Source: Planktothrix paucivesiculata PCC 9631
GTDB taxonomy: Bacteria > Cyanobacteriota > Cyanobacteriia > Cyanobacteriales > Microcoleaceae
Reading direction: 5' to 3'
NCBI RefSeq assembly: GCF_900009265.2
Contig: NZ_LR735026.1
Location: forward strand, 303,965 to 361,451
DNA: 57,487 nucleotides
Both the position numbers and the translations under genes were made by a program. Shown piece by piece: positions 44,886 to 53,926 of the stretch. The notes under the pieces are model-generated. The model saw only the letters and a program-made list of their open reading frames with translations. It was not told where the DNA came from and ran no database searches. Within the stretch, counting starts at the first letter, position 1; each line of letters begins with the position of its first letter.

Positions 44886-47570
44886 ATGATTCTGAAAAAG
44901 TTGATCTTCTCGGGTGTGGCTAAACCCATTATTTTGGTAAAAGTTATGTTGAACCGTGCTAATGATGCCCCGGCTTCCAGAATTTTAATTGTTGATGATG
45001 TTCCAGAAAATCTGGAACTGCTTTATCATGTGTTGACGGATGCCGGGTATGAAGTTGATACAGCTTTAGATGGAGAAGCGGCTTTAGAACAAATTAATCG
45101 TCATTCTCCAGAAGTAATTTTACTGGACATCATGATGCCCGGTTTGAATGGTTATGAATTGTGCAAACAATTAAAGGCTTGCCCGCAAACCCGGGATATT
45201 CCTGTAATTTTTATTAGTGCTCTGGCCGAAATTAATAAAAAAGTCAAAGGTTTTGAAGTGGGCGGGGTGGACTATATTACCAAACCCTTTGAGATTGAAG
45301 ATGTGATGGTTCGAGTCAAAAATCAGTTAACCATTGTTGAACAACAAAAACAGTTACAAGAACAAAAAGCTCAATTAGAAAAAGAAATTAAAGAGCGACG
45401 ACGGGTTGAAACAGCGCTCCAACAAAGTATTAAACGGGAAAAGACCAGCGCTCGTGTGATTCAACGAATGCGCCAAACCCTTAACTTGAATAAAATCTTT
45501 AAATCCACAACTGTAGAGTTGAGGAAGGTATTACATTGCGATCGGGTGGTGATTTATCAGTTTAACCCCGACTGGAGTGGAAAATTTGTGGCTGAGTCGG
45601 TAGAAACGGGTTGGCTCCCTTTAATTAAAGCTCAATATCAAGATCCGGTCATGGTACAAACGGCAATTTTAAATTCCGATTGTGTCTTTGAATCCTTAAC
45701 GGCAACATCTGAAATTGTGGTTGAAGATACTTATTTGCAAGAAACCCAAGGTGGTGTTTACCGCCGGGGAGTTACTTATCGATGTGTTGAAAATATTTAT
45801 CAATCTAAATTTAGTCCTTGTTATATTAATTTTTTAGAACGATTTCAAGTTAAATCTTATTTAACGGTTGCTATTTTTTGTGCGAATAAACTGTGGGGTT
45901 TATTAGGAGCCTATCAAAGTTCAGATTTTCGCAAATGGCACCACATAGAAATTTCAATGGTGGTTCAAATTGCCAGCCAATTAGGGGTTGCGGTTCACCA
46001 AGCCCAACTTTTTACCAAGATTCAAGAGCAAACTGAAGAATTAAAAATTGCCAAAAAAGCAGCGGAGTCAGCCAATGCTGCCAAAAGTCAATTTTTAGCC
46101 AATATGAGTCATGAATTACGGACGCCGTTGAATGCGATTTTAGGCTTTGCTCAAATCATGAAAAATGATAATTCTTTATTAGCAGAACACCGAAAGCATA
46201 TCGAAATTATCAATCGTAGTGGAGAACATTTACTGGATTTAATTAATGATGTTTTAGAGCTTTCTAAAATTGAAGCCGGGAAGATTACCCTGAGTGAAAC
46301 TCGATTTGATCTGTTAATATTAATCGATAATATGAAGGATATGCTGCGATTAAAAGCCGAGAGTAAAGGCTTATTGTTTGAGTTTAATATTTCTCATACC
46401 GTTCCTCAATATATTATTACCGATGAAAGAAAACTTCGTCAAATTCTAGCTAATTTATTGGGAAATGCGATTAAATTTACGGAAACAGGTGCGGTTAAAT
46501 TGCGAGTAAGTGCCGGATTTAAACCACCATCAGAAAACGAGGAAACTGACCAGGATACTAACCGATTTTCACGTTTGAACTTGCACCCTGGATTAGAAGA
46601 AATACAAGAGAATCAAAAAATCAATCTTAAATTTGAAATTGAAGATACCGGAGCCGGAATTTCCGCCGAAGAATTACCTTTATTATTTGAGGCATTTACC
46701 CAAACAGAAGTCGGCCGTCAATCGGGTCAAGGAACGGGTTTAGGACTGCCGATTAGTCGTCATTTTGTCCAATTAATGGGGGGAGATATTCAAGTGCAAT
46801 CAATCCCCCAACAAGGCTCAACCTTTAGCTTTGAAATCCAAGCAAGAATAGATAGGGAAACCAGCCTCTACCCCAGTCAAAATCAGCAACAAATTATTCA
46901 TCTTGCCCCGGATCAAAATCCCGTTCGGATTTTAATTGTGGATGATGATGCGGATAATCGGTCATTATTAGTTAAAATGTTAAATAGGATCGGTTTTGAG
47001 GTACAAGAAGCCGGCGATGGTCAAGAGGCATTAGAGCTTTGGCAAAGTTGGCAACCGGATTTAATTTGTTTAGATATGCAATTACCAATTCTGGATGGCT
47101 TTGCTGCGGCCCGTCAAATTCGGAGTCAAGAACAGCAACGGTCTATTCCAATTTTAGCGATTACTGCCTCTGTTTTTGAGAGAGAGCGACAATCTATTTC
47201 AGTTTCTGGATGTAATGATTGGATCAGTAAGCCGTTTAAAGAAGAAGTTTTGTTAGAAAAAATTCGAGAACATCTAGGAGTGAAATATGTCTATCAAGAA
47301 TCCTATTTAAGTTATACAACATTGCCCAAGATAACAACATCTTTGGTCAGTTCTGCATTAAAAAATCAACTGGCGAGGTTACCTGATTCATTAATTAAAC
47401 AATTACATCATGCTGCCACCCAATGTAGTGACGATTTAGTTTTACAATTAATTGATCAAATTCCAGAAGAATTTTTGGAGTTGAGCCAGGTCATTCAAGA
47501 ATGGGTATTAAATTTTAGATTTGACCTCATTATTGATTTAACTTATCAGATTCAATCCTCCAAGCAATGA
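44886..47570 (+). CDS. Hybrid histidine kinase REC-GAF-HisKA-HATPase-REC
   Basis: The 894-residue protein has a first receiver domain (D81 in VILLDIMMPGLNG), a coiled coil, a GAF domain (about 195-375), an H-box [19 protein letters not shown] (H409), an ATPase domain (DTGAGIS, GTGLGLPIS) and a second receiver domain (ICLDMQLPILDG). The GAF domain belongs to the phytochrome/cyanobacteriochrome-like group (DTYLQETQGG, LWGLLGAYQ). Cys312, in SPCYINFLERF, lies at the bilin-attachment position, but Tyr follows it instead of His. No transmembrane segment is present. An internal ATG at 44946 may be the true start. The stop overlaps the next gene by 4 nt. Confidence 0.92.
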   Translation: MILKKLIFSGVAKPIILVKVMLNRANDAPASRILIVDDVPENLELLYHVLTDAGYEVDTALDGEAALEQINRHSPEVILLDIMMPGLNGYELCKQLKACPQTRDIPVIFISALAEINKKVKGFEVGGVDYITKPFEIEDVMVRVKNQLTIVEQQKQLQEQKAQLEKEIKERRRVETALQQSIKREKTSARVIQRMRQTLNLNKIFKSTTVELRKVLHCDRVVIYQFNPDWSGKFVAESVETGWLPLIKAQYQDPVMVQTAILNSDCVFESLTATSEIVVEDTYLQETQGGVYRRGVTYRCVENIYQSKFSPCYINFLERFQVKSYLTVAIFCANKLWGLLGAYQSSDFRKWHHIEISMVVQIASQLGVAVHQAQLFTKIQEQTEELKIAKKAAESANAAKSQFLANMSHELRTPLNAILGFAQIMKNDNSLLAEHRKHIEIINRSGEHLLDLINDVLELSKIEAGKITLSETRFDLLILIDNMKDMLRLKAESKGLLFEFNISHTVPQYIITDERKLRQILANLLGNAIKFTETGAVKLRVSAGFKPPSENEETDQDTNRFSRLNLHPGLEEIQENQKINLKFEIEDTGAGISAEELPLLFEAFTQTEVGRQSGQGTGLGLPISRHFVQLMGGDIQVQSIPQQGSTFSFEIQARIDRETSLYPSQNQQQIIHLAPDQNPVRILIVDDDADNRSLLVKMLNRIGFEVQEAGDGQEALELWQSWQPDLICLDMQLPILDGFAAARQIRSQEQQRSIPILAITASVFERERQSISVSGCNDWISKPFKEEVLLEKIREHLGVKYVYQESYLSYTTLPKITTSLVSSALKNQLARLPDSLIKQLHHAATQCSDDLVLQLIDQIPEEFLELSQVIQEWVLNFRFDLIIDLTYQIQSSKQ

Positions 47571-48610
47571 ATAACGAGCAAAATCCCCGAAATCCTTGTG
47601 ATATATTAATTGTTGATGATTACCCCGAGAATTTACGAGTTTTAACTGCAATTTTAGTTGAGCAAGGATATCGGGTGAGAAAATCTATCACTGGTCAAAT
47701 GGCACTGACTACAATTGAAGCCCAAGTCCCTGATTTAATCTTATTAGACATTCAACTTCCTGATATTAATGGTTATGATCTCTGTCGTCAGATTAAAGCA
47801 AATCCCCGCACCTATGCGATTCCGATTATAATGATTAGTATTCATGATCAAGCCGAAGATATTGTTAGAGCTTTTGCCGAAGGAGCGGTAGATTATATCA
47901 AAAAACCATTCCAACCAGAAGAAGTAATTATTAGAGTGAAAACTCAAATGATGATCCAAAATCTTTATAATCAATTAGAATACCAAAATCGCACCTTGTT
48001 TGAAAAAAATCATCAGCTTCAGTCAGAGGTTGAGCAACGGATTCAAATGGAAGAATCCTTAAAAGCAGCGAATTTACAATTGGAAAAGCTGGCATTTATT
48101 GACAGTCTGACAGAGTTGGGAAATCGCCGTTATTTTGATGAACAATTGCCGCGAATTTGGCGACAGATGGCTAGAAACAAACAATTAGTTTCCTTAATTA
48201 TTTGTGATTTAGATTATTTTAAAATCTATAATGATACCTATGGTCATCCGGCTGGCGATCTTTGTCTTAAACAAGTGGCTCAAGCGATTAAGCGTGCACT
48301 CAAACGTCCGGGGGATGGCGTTTTTCGTTATGGTGGAGAGGAGTTTGTGATTATTCTCCCTGAAACTTCCCTAGAAGGTGCGATCCAAGTGACTAAAAAT
48401 ATACAGCTTGAAGTAGAACAACTTCACCACCTAAACACTAATTTTTATATCTATAAAAAAACAACATTAAGTTTTGGAATTTCCTGTGAATATCCCGAAC
48501 CGAATACATCACCAACGGCTTTAATTATTCAAGCCGATCAAGCGCTTTATGAAGCTAAAATACAAGGCCGTAATACCTATGCTATTTATTCTTATCCCAG
48601 TCCTTTTTAA
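47567..48610 (+). CDS. Response regulator REC-GGDEF (diguanylate cyclase)
   Basis: The 347-residue protein has a receiver domain (ILIVDDYPENLRVL; D61 in LILLDIQLPDING), a coiled-coil linker (about 135-180) and a GGDEF domain with the active variant GGEEF (256-260) in FRYGGEEFVIILP. It should make cyclic di-GMP when phosphorylated. It overlaps the upstream hybrid kinase by 4 nt (ATGA), so that kinase is the probable input. An RxxD inhibitory site before GGEEF is not obvious (KRPGDGVFRYGG). The MscS-type gene follows after 12 nt, suggesting a three-gene operon. Confidence 0.95.
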   Translation: MNNEQNPRNPCDILIVDDYPENLRVLTAILVEQGYRVRKSITGQMALTTIEAQVPDLILLDIQLPDINGYDLCRQIKANPRTYAIPIIMISIHDQAEDIVRAFAEGAVDYIKKPFQPEEVIIRVKTQMMIQNLYNQLEYQNRTLFEKNHQLQSEVEQRIQMEESLKAANLQLEKLAFIDSLTELGNRRYFDEQLPRIWRQMARNKQLVSLIICDLDYFKIYNDTYGHPAGDLCLKQVAQAIKRALKRPGDGVFRYGGEEFVIILPETSLEGAIQVTKNIQLEVEQLHHLNTNFYIYKKTTLSFGISCEYPEPNTSPTALIIQADQALYEAKIQGRNTYAIYSYPSPF

Positions 48611-48622
48611 TCTAATTTAGTT

Positions 48623-50290
48623 GTGAAATATTTCAAAAAAAAGTCCTTAAAATGGAGAATAAACCTTAGTAAAATTATTTTGCTGGTTTTGATTTGCTGT
48701 TTCTATTTATTGCCCTTACCCGGAGCAGCACAGGAACAATTTCAACCGTTATTTCAATCCAATATTGCGGCAGTTACTTTAGATGGACGTGCTATTTTTA
48801 AAGTTGCTGGAGCGGAAAATTTAACGGCTCAAGAACGAGCAGAAATGATTAGTACCAAACTGCAAGAAGCTGCCACATCAACCCAACCCGTAGAAGTTAA
48901 AGTTAAACCCATCAATCAACAACCCACTCTCTGGTTAAATAATTCCTATTTACTGACCGTAACTGAAGGGGATACACAAAGCCAAAATATTCCTGAAGAT
49001 CACGCTCAAATTTTGCGTTCTAATATTCAAGTATCAATTGATCAAGCCCGGAAAGAACGGAGTGGTAATTTTATCAAAAAAGCAGTAGTTAACAGTTTCT
49101 TAGTGCTGTGCTTGGGCGTTTTACTGCATTGGGGATTAGGTAAATTTTTGCATCCCTATCTTCGTCGTTTGTTTGGATTTTTGGCTGATCATTCTCCCGG
49201 TTTTAATCCTATCAATAATCAGCAAAATTATTTAGAATTATTTTTGACTATAACACTAAAAAGTATAAAATTAGGATTATGGATTGGAATTATTATTTAT
49301 ATTACCAATCAATTCCCATTCACCCGAATTTTAAGCTATCAATTAACAAATACTCTGATTTCCACATTAACATCTAAACTGATTACAATTAATAAATCCT
49401 CCTATTCTATTCCTGACTTACTAATTTTAATACTTTTAGTTTGGGGATTAATTGTTTCTGCTAAAGTAATCACAGATATTTTACAATCCCGGGTATTAAA
49501 TGCTACTCGAATTAGTCGAGGTTCTCAAGAAGTTGTCAGCGTAATTTTTAGATATGGGTTTATTTCCCTAGGAACCCTGGTTTTATTACAGGTTTGGGGT
49601 TTAGATTTAAGTTCTTTAACCATTTTAGCTAGTGCCTTAAGTGTCGGAATTGGGTTTGGATTTCAAGATATTGCTAAAAATTTTGGCAGTGGTTTAGTCT
49701 TATTATTTGAGCAGCCGATTCAGATAGGAGATTTTATACAAGTTGGTGATTATATGGGAACTGTAGAACGAGTGGGAGCTCGAAGTACGGTGATTAAAAC
49801 CTTAGATCAAGTCTCGATTATTGTCCCTAATTCTCGTTTTTTAGAATCAGAATTAACGAATTGGCATCATGATGATCCGGTTTCGGGTGTCCGTCTCGCG
49901 ATTGGTGTCGCCTATAGTTCCAGTGTAGAAATTGTCAAAGACTTATTATTAATCGCAGCCGAGGAAAATTCTGAAGTTTTATCTATTCCGAATCCTCAAG
50001 TTTTATTTAAAGGATTTGGGGACAATTCATTGAATTTTGAATTGCGAGTTTGGACATCTAAACCCTGTCGTCAGTTTTTAATTAAAAGTGATCTTTATTT
50101 TAAAATAGAAGCCCTGTTTAGACAATATAAAATAGAAATTCCTTTTCCCCAACGGGATGTTAATTTTCGGGGAACCCTGCCTTTAGAATTATCTGCTGAT
50201 TTGCAAAATATAATTAAAAAAATTGCTCAAAATAATGATCAATCCCCCCAAAATTTAGAGAATTCTGGAGAGGAAGATTCTAACGCTTAA
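48623..50290 (+). CDS. MscS-type mechanosensitive channel
   Basis: The 555-residue protein starts (GTG) with a signal-like hydrophobic segment (about 17-36), then a periplasmic part (about 37-150), then several membrane helices. The MscS pore and beta domain are clear: LTILASALSVGIGFGFQDIAKNFGSG and GDFIQVGDYMGTVERVGARST, followed by IIVPNSRFLESELTNW and an alpha/beta C-terminal domain. The size matches larger MscS relatives of cyanobacteria. It releases solutes upon membrane tension. It lies 12 nt after the REC-GGDEF gene and overlaps the convergent DUF4079 gene by 4 nt. Confidence 0.93.
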   Translation: MKYFKKKSLKWRINLSKIILLVLICCFYLLPLPGAAQEQFQPLFQSNIAAVTLDGRAIFKVAGAENLTAQERAEMISTKLQEAATSTQPVEVKVKPINQQPTLWLNNSYLLTVTEGDTQSQNIPEDHAQILRSNIQVSIDQARKERSGNFIKKAVVNSFLVLCLGVLLHWGLGKFLHPYLRRLFGFLADHSPGFNPINNQQNYLELFLTITLKSIKLGLWIGIIIYITNQFPFTRILSYQLTNTLISTLTSKLITINKSSYSIPDLLILILLVWGLIVSAKVITDILQSRVLNATRISRGSQEVVSVIFRYGFISLGTLVLLQVWGLDLSSLTILASALSVGIGFGFQDIAKNFGSGLVLLFEQPIQIGDFIQVGDYMGTVERVGARSTVIKTLDQVSIIVPNSRFLESELTNWHHDDPVSGVRLAIGVAYSSSVEIVKDLLLIAAEENSEVLSIPNPQVLFKGFGDNSLNFELRVWTSKPCRQFLIKSDLYFKIEALFRQYKIEIPFPQRDVNFRGTLPLELSADLQNIIKKIAQNNDQSPQNLENSGEEDSNA

Positions 50291-51000
50291 CCTTGAGGCA
50301 ATTGAGGACAGGTTTTCTGATTCCAGTCACATTGATAGAGATGTTGTTGTTGCCAACTGAGGGGAATTTCTAGTAAATCTCGGGTTCCCGTCATCCCTTG
50401 ACCTAGAAACAATAATAAAGCGATACAATTTAAAACCGTATGGGTGATTCTCCAGCGATTGGATTGATAAATTTCAGGAACAATTGCTAAGGCAAAAACC
50501 ATTAATAACGCCGCAGCTACCCCATAGTAATAATGAGAAACTTGCCATTCATATCCTCGTCTAAAAACTCCCTCTTGACATCCAATTACTACAATTCCCA
50601 TTCCGGTTAACGTGGCAAAAACTCCTCGCCAAATCCTTTGATTTGGTTTAGCTTTATAGAGTAAAATCAGTGAAGAAATCGTGAATATAAACATAAAAAT
50701 AATAAAAATAGCTTGGGGCATTTTCTCGGGGGATAAATCTTTAAAAACCCCCTTAAAATAAATTGAATACGCCAAACCAACTAACGTAATTCCCACCACC
50801 GAACCCGTTAACCACCGACCTATTTTTAAATGTTCTTGCCCAACATTTGCCGGAATTTTAGTTTTATTCTCGGGTTCAGAACGATGTAGACGGCGTTGAC
50901 GGGTTTGCCATGCCATATAAACAGAAATCCCGATTAGGGGAAACACAAAAACCACCGCCAATACGGGATGAATTAATCCCATAATATCCTTGAGTTCCAT
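50287..51000 (-). CDS. DUF4079 membrane protein
   Basis: With the ATG at 51000 the protein has 237 residues; AGGAG lies 5-6 nt upstream, whereas the longer reading to 51108 has none. It begins ELKDIMGLIHPVLAVVFVFPLIG and contains about five transmembrane helices, with histidines in the helices (HPVL, SHYYYG, THTVLN) in the style of cytochrome b561-like haem proteins. DUF4079 is widespread in cyanobacteria with no defined function; haem binding is an inference. The C-terminus has two cysteines (YQCDWNQKTCP). It is divergent from glcE with about 125 nt between starts. Confidence 0.85.
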   Translation of the reverse strand: MELKDIMGLIHPVLAVVFVFPLIGISVYMAWQTRQRRLHRSEPENKTKIPANVGQEHLKIGRWLTGSVVGITLVGLAYSIYFKGVFKDLSPEKMPQAIFIIFMFIFTISSLILLYKAKPNQRIWRGVFATLTGMGIVVIGCQEGVFRRGYEWQVSHYYYGVAAALLMVFALAIVPEIYQSNRWRITHTVLNCIALLLFLGQGMTGTRDLLEIPLSWQQQHLYQCDWNQKTCPQLPQG

Positions 51001-51124
51001 ACATCTCCTAAAAAAATTACTACCGATTGCTGAAATTGGGTTTCCCTGATTACCTATTCTGGTATTTATTGCTATAGAATAGTTATAACTTAATTTTGCT
51101 TTAATCAATCTCTGAATTTTTTAA

Positions 51125-52435
51125 ATGAACGCAATTTCTAGCACTAACCCTAAACACCGACAGGAATTAGAGAAAATCCTAGGGGCAGGAAATGTCCAAC
51201 CCTGGGGCGAAATTGACTCTATACAACACCAACAAATCATTCAAGGTTTAGCACCAGAAACTCCAATTGAAGGGATAATATATCCTCAAACTCAAGAACA
51301 ATTGGCGGAAGTTATTGCCTATACCCACCAACATCAATTAAAGGTTTTACCCTGCGGTTTTTGTAGTAAAATTGATTGGGGAGGACTGGTCAAAAATATT
51401 GATTTTGTAGTTAGTACCCAGGGTATGAATCAACTAATTGAACACGCCGTTGGCGATTTAACTGTCACCGTAGAAGCGGGGATAAAATTTTCCCAACTGC
51501 AAGCTATTTTAGCTCAAGAAAATCAAGTTTTAGGATTTGACCCCAGCTATCCTGAAACCGCAACAATTGGCGGAATTATTGCCACGGGGGATACTAATTC
51601 TCTCCGACACCGTTATCGGAGTATTCGAGATTTGATCCTGGGGATTTCCATTGTTCGTTATGATGGAAAAATCGCTAAAGCTGGCGGTCGAGTTGTGAAA
51701 AATGTAGCGGGTTATGATTTAATGAAACTATTTACAGGTTCCTATGGGACTTTAGGAATTATTAGTCAAATTACCCTGCGAGTTTATCCCCAAGTTGAAG
51801 CGTCTGGGACGGTAATCTTAACCGGAGAAGCGTCGGGAATTTCCCAAGTCAATCAAATTTTATTATCTTCTGCTTTAACTCCTTTAGCTGTGGATTTAAT
51901 CTCATCTAAATTATCAAAAAAATTGGGATTTGGAGATAATTTAGGTTTGATAGTTCGGTTCCAAAGTATTCCCGAAAGTGTGCAACAACAATCGCAACGC
52001 TTAATGGAAGTAGCAGAAAAATTAGGGTTAAAAGCAATTTATTCTGACTCCGATGAGGAGAATTTATGGCAACAATTAAAACAGCTAATTTGGCAATCTG
52101 AATCTGAAGATTCTATTATTTGTAAAATAGGAATTACCCCCACCTCTGCGGTCAAAACCTTAATCGAGTCTCAAACCATCGGCGTTATTCATGCTGGAGT
52201 CGGTTTAGGGGTATTAAGGTTTGACGGCATTTCTCCACAAACCCTGTTAAAATCAAGAAATTGGTGTGAATCTCAAGGAGGGTTTCTATCAATTTTAAAA
52301 GCACCTGTAGACCTAAAACAAGAGTTAGAAGTTTGGGGATATGCCGGAAATGGTTTAAATTTGATGCGTCAAATTAAACAACAATTTGATCCTCAAAATC
52401 AGTTTAGTCCCAATCGTTTTGTTGGTGGAATTTAA
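51125..52435 (+). CDS. glcE: Glycolate dehydrogenase FAD-binding subunit GlcE
   Basis: The 436-residue protein has the PCMH-type FAD-binding domain: GIIYPQTQEQLAEVIAY, VLPCGFCSKIDWGG, VTVEAGIKFSQLQAIL and TIGGIIATGDTNSLRHRYRS. VVKNVAGYDLMKLFTGSYGTLG, typical of GlcE, follows. Its C-terminal FAD-linked oxidase domain is shorter than in GlcD. GlcD-GlcE-GlcF oxidise photorespiratory glycolate to glyoxylate. glcF follows after 32 nt; no glcD is in the window, so it must lie elsewhere. Confidence 0.92.
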   Translation: MNAISSTNPKHRQELEKILGAGNVQPWGEIDSIQHQQIIQGLAPETPIEGIIYPQTQEQLAEVIAYTHQHQLKVLPCGFCSKIDWGGLVKNIDFVVSTQGMNQLIEHAVGDLTVTVEAGIKFSQLQAILAQENQVLGFDPSYPETATIGGIIATGDTNSLRHRYRSIRDLILGISIVRYDGKIAKAGGRVVKNVAGYDLMKLFTGSYGTLGIISQITLRVYPQVEASGTVILTGEASGISQVNQILLSSALTPLAVDLISSKLSKKLGFGDNLGLIVRFQSIPESVQQQSQRLMEVAEKLGLKAIYSDSDEENLWQQLKQLIWQSESEDSIICKIGITPTSAVKTLIESQTIGVIHAGVGLGVLRFDGISPQTLLKSRNWCESQGGFLSILKAPVDLKQELEVWGYAGNGLNLMRQIKQQFDPQNQFSPNRFVGGI

Positions 52436-52467
52436 TTCATAAATTATTTTAGGAGAATCTTGTTAAA

Positions 52468-53874
52468 ATGCCAACCTCTGATCAAATTATTGACCCTCAA
52501 TTAATTCCTGCTAAAGACAGTAACTTTTTAGGGCAAAATCCCCATTTAAACCCCAATGAAATTCCGGGTTTTGACTCCACAAATCCCCCTAATCCTAATT
52601 TAATTAGTACCTGTGTTCACTGCGGATTCTGTTTATCAACTTGTCCGAGTTATCGGGTTTTAGGAACGGAAATGGACTCCCCTCGAGGGCGGATTTATTT
52701 AATGGATGCCATTTCTAAAAATGACGCCGCTTTAGGAGAAACCAGCGCCGAACATTTTGATAGTTGTTTGGGATGTTTAGCTTGTGTTACCACTTGTCCT
52801 TCCGGCGTTAAATATGATCAATTAATTGCCGCTACCCGTCCCCAAATTGAAAGAAATGTTCCGAGAAGTTTATCCGACCGTTTAATTCGAGGATTAATTT
52901 TTAATTTATTCCCCTATCCCAAGCGTCTAAAGGCGTTTTTAATCCCGCTTTTTATCTATCAAAAATTAGGGTTACAAAAAATAGTCAGAAAAACGGGTTT
53001 ATTACCGAAAATATCTCCTCGTTTAGCGGCAATGGAATCAATTTTACCTGCTATTCCTAAAGATGCTTTTCGAGAAGATTTCCCGGTTATTATTCCCGCC
53101 CAAGGGGAAAAACGCTATCGAGTCGGGGTGATTTTAGGCTGTGTTCAACGGTTATTATTTAACCCCGTTAATGAAGCCACGGTGAGGGTTTTAACCGCCA
53201 ATGGGTGTGAAGTTGTGATTCCTAGAAATCAAGGTTGTTGTGGGGCGTTACCCGAACATCAAGGACAAACCGAACAGTCCCACACCTTAATTAAACAAAT
53301 GATTGACCGATTTTCTGGGACTCGTTTGGATGCTATTATTATTAATGCGGCGGGCTGTGGTCATACCTTAAAAGAATATGGACATATCTTAAAAGATGAT
53401 CCCGAATATCGAGAAGCAGCGCAAGAATTTTCGGCAAAAGTTAAAGATATTCAGGAATTTTTAGTCGAAATTGGGTTAACAAAAACCCTGTCTCCTTTAA
53501 CAGAAACTGGAGAATTAACGATTGTTTATCAAGATGCTTGTCATTTATTACATGGACAAAAAATTAGCTCCCAACCCCGTCAACTGCTGCAACAAATTCC
53601 GGGGGTAAAATTGCGCGAACCCATGGATGCGTCTTTGTGTTGTGGAAGTGCCGGAATTTATAATTTATTGCAACCAGAAATTGCCGATGAATTAGGACAG
53701 CAAAAAGCAGAAAATTTAACCAATACGGGGGCAGAATTAATCGCGTCTTCTAATCCCGGTTGTTCGTTGCAAATTAAAAAACATCTACAATTGCAAGGAA
53801 AAGATATTATGTTAATGCACCCAATAGAATTACTTGATTATTCAATTCGAGGGGAGAAAATTAACATTTCATAG
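52468..53874 (+). CDS. glcF: Glycolate dehydrogenase iron-sulphur subunit GlcF
   Basis: The 468-residue protein has two 4Fe-4S motifs, CVHCGFCLSTCPSY and CLGCLACVTTCPSG, and two CCG domains (NQGCCGALPEHQG and SLCCGSAGIYNLL), each with upstream cysteines (GCVQR, ACHLLHGQ). This is the standard GlcF layout. It passes electrons from the flavin subunits to the quinone pool at the membrane. AGGAGA precedes the ATG by about 10 nt. It is the second gene of a glcE-glcF operon. Confidence 0.95.
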   Translation: MPTSDQIIDPQLIPAKDSNFLGQNPHLNPNEIPGFDSTNPPNPNLISTCVHCGFCLSTCPSYRVLGTEMDSPRGRIYLMDAISKNDAALGETSAEHFDSCLGCLACVTTCPSGVKYDQLIAATRPQIERNVPRSLSDRLIRGLIFNLFPYPKRLKAFLIPLFIYQKLGLQKIVRKTGLLPKISPRLAAMESILPAIPKDAFREDFPVIIPAQGEKRYRVGVILGCVQRLLFNPVNEATVRVLTANGCEVVIPRNQGCCGALPEHQGQTEQSHTLIKQMIDRFSGTRLDAIIINAAGCGHTLKEYGHILKDDPEYREAAQEFSAKVKDIQEFLVEIGLTKTLSPLTETGELTIVYQDACHLLHGQKISSQPRQLLQQIPGVKLREPMDASLCCGSAGIYNLLQPEIADELGQQKAENLTNTGAELIASSNPGCSLQIKKHLQLQGKDIMLMHPIELLDYSIRGEKINIS

Positions 53875-53926
53875 TTTATTCACGATTAATGTCATAATCA
53901 AACAAAATAGGGTCAATATTTTTGCT

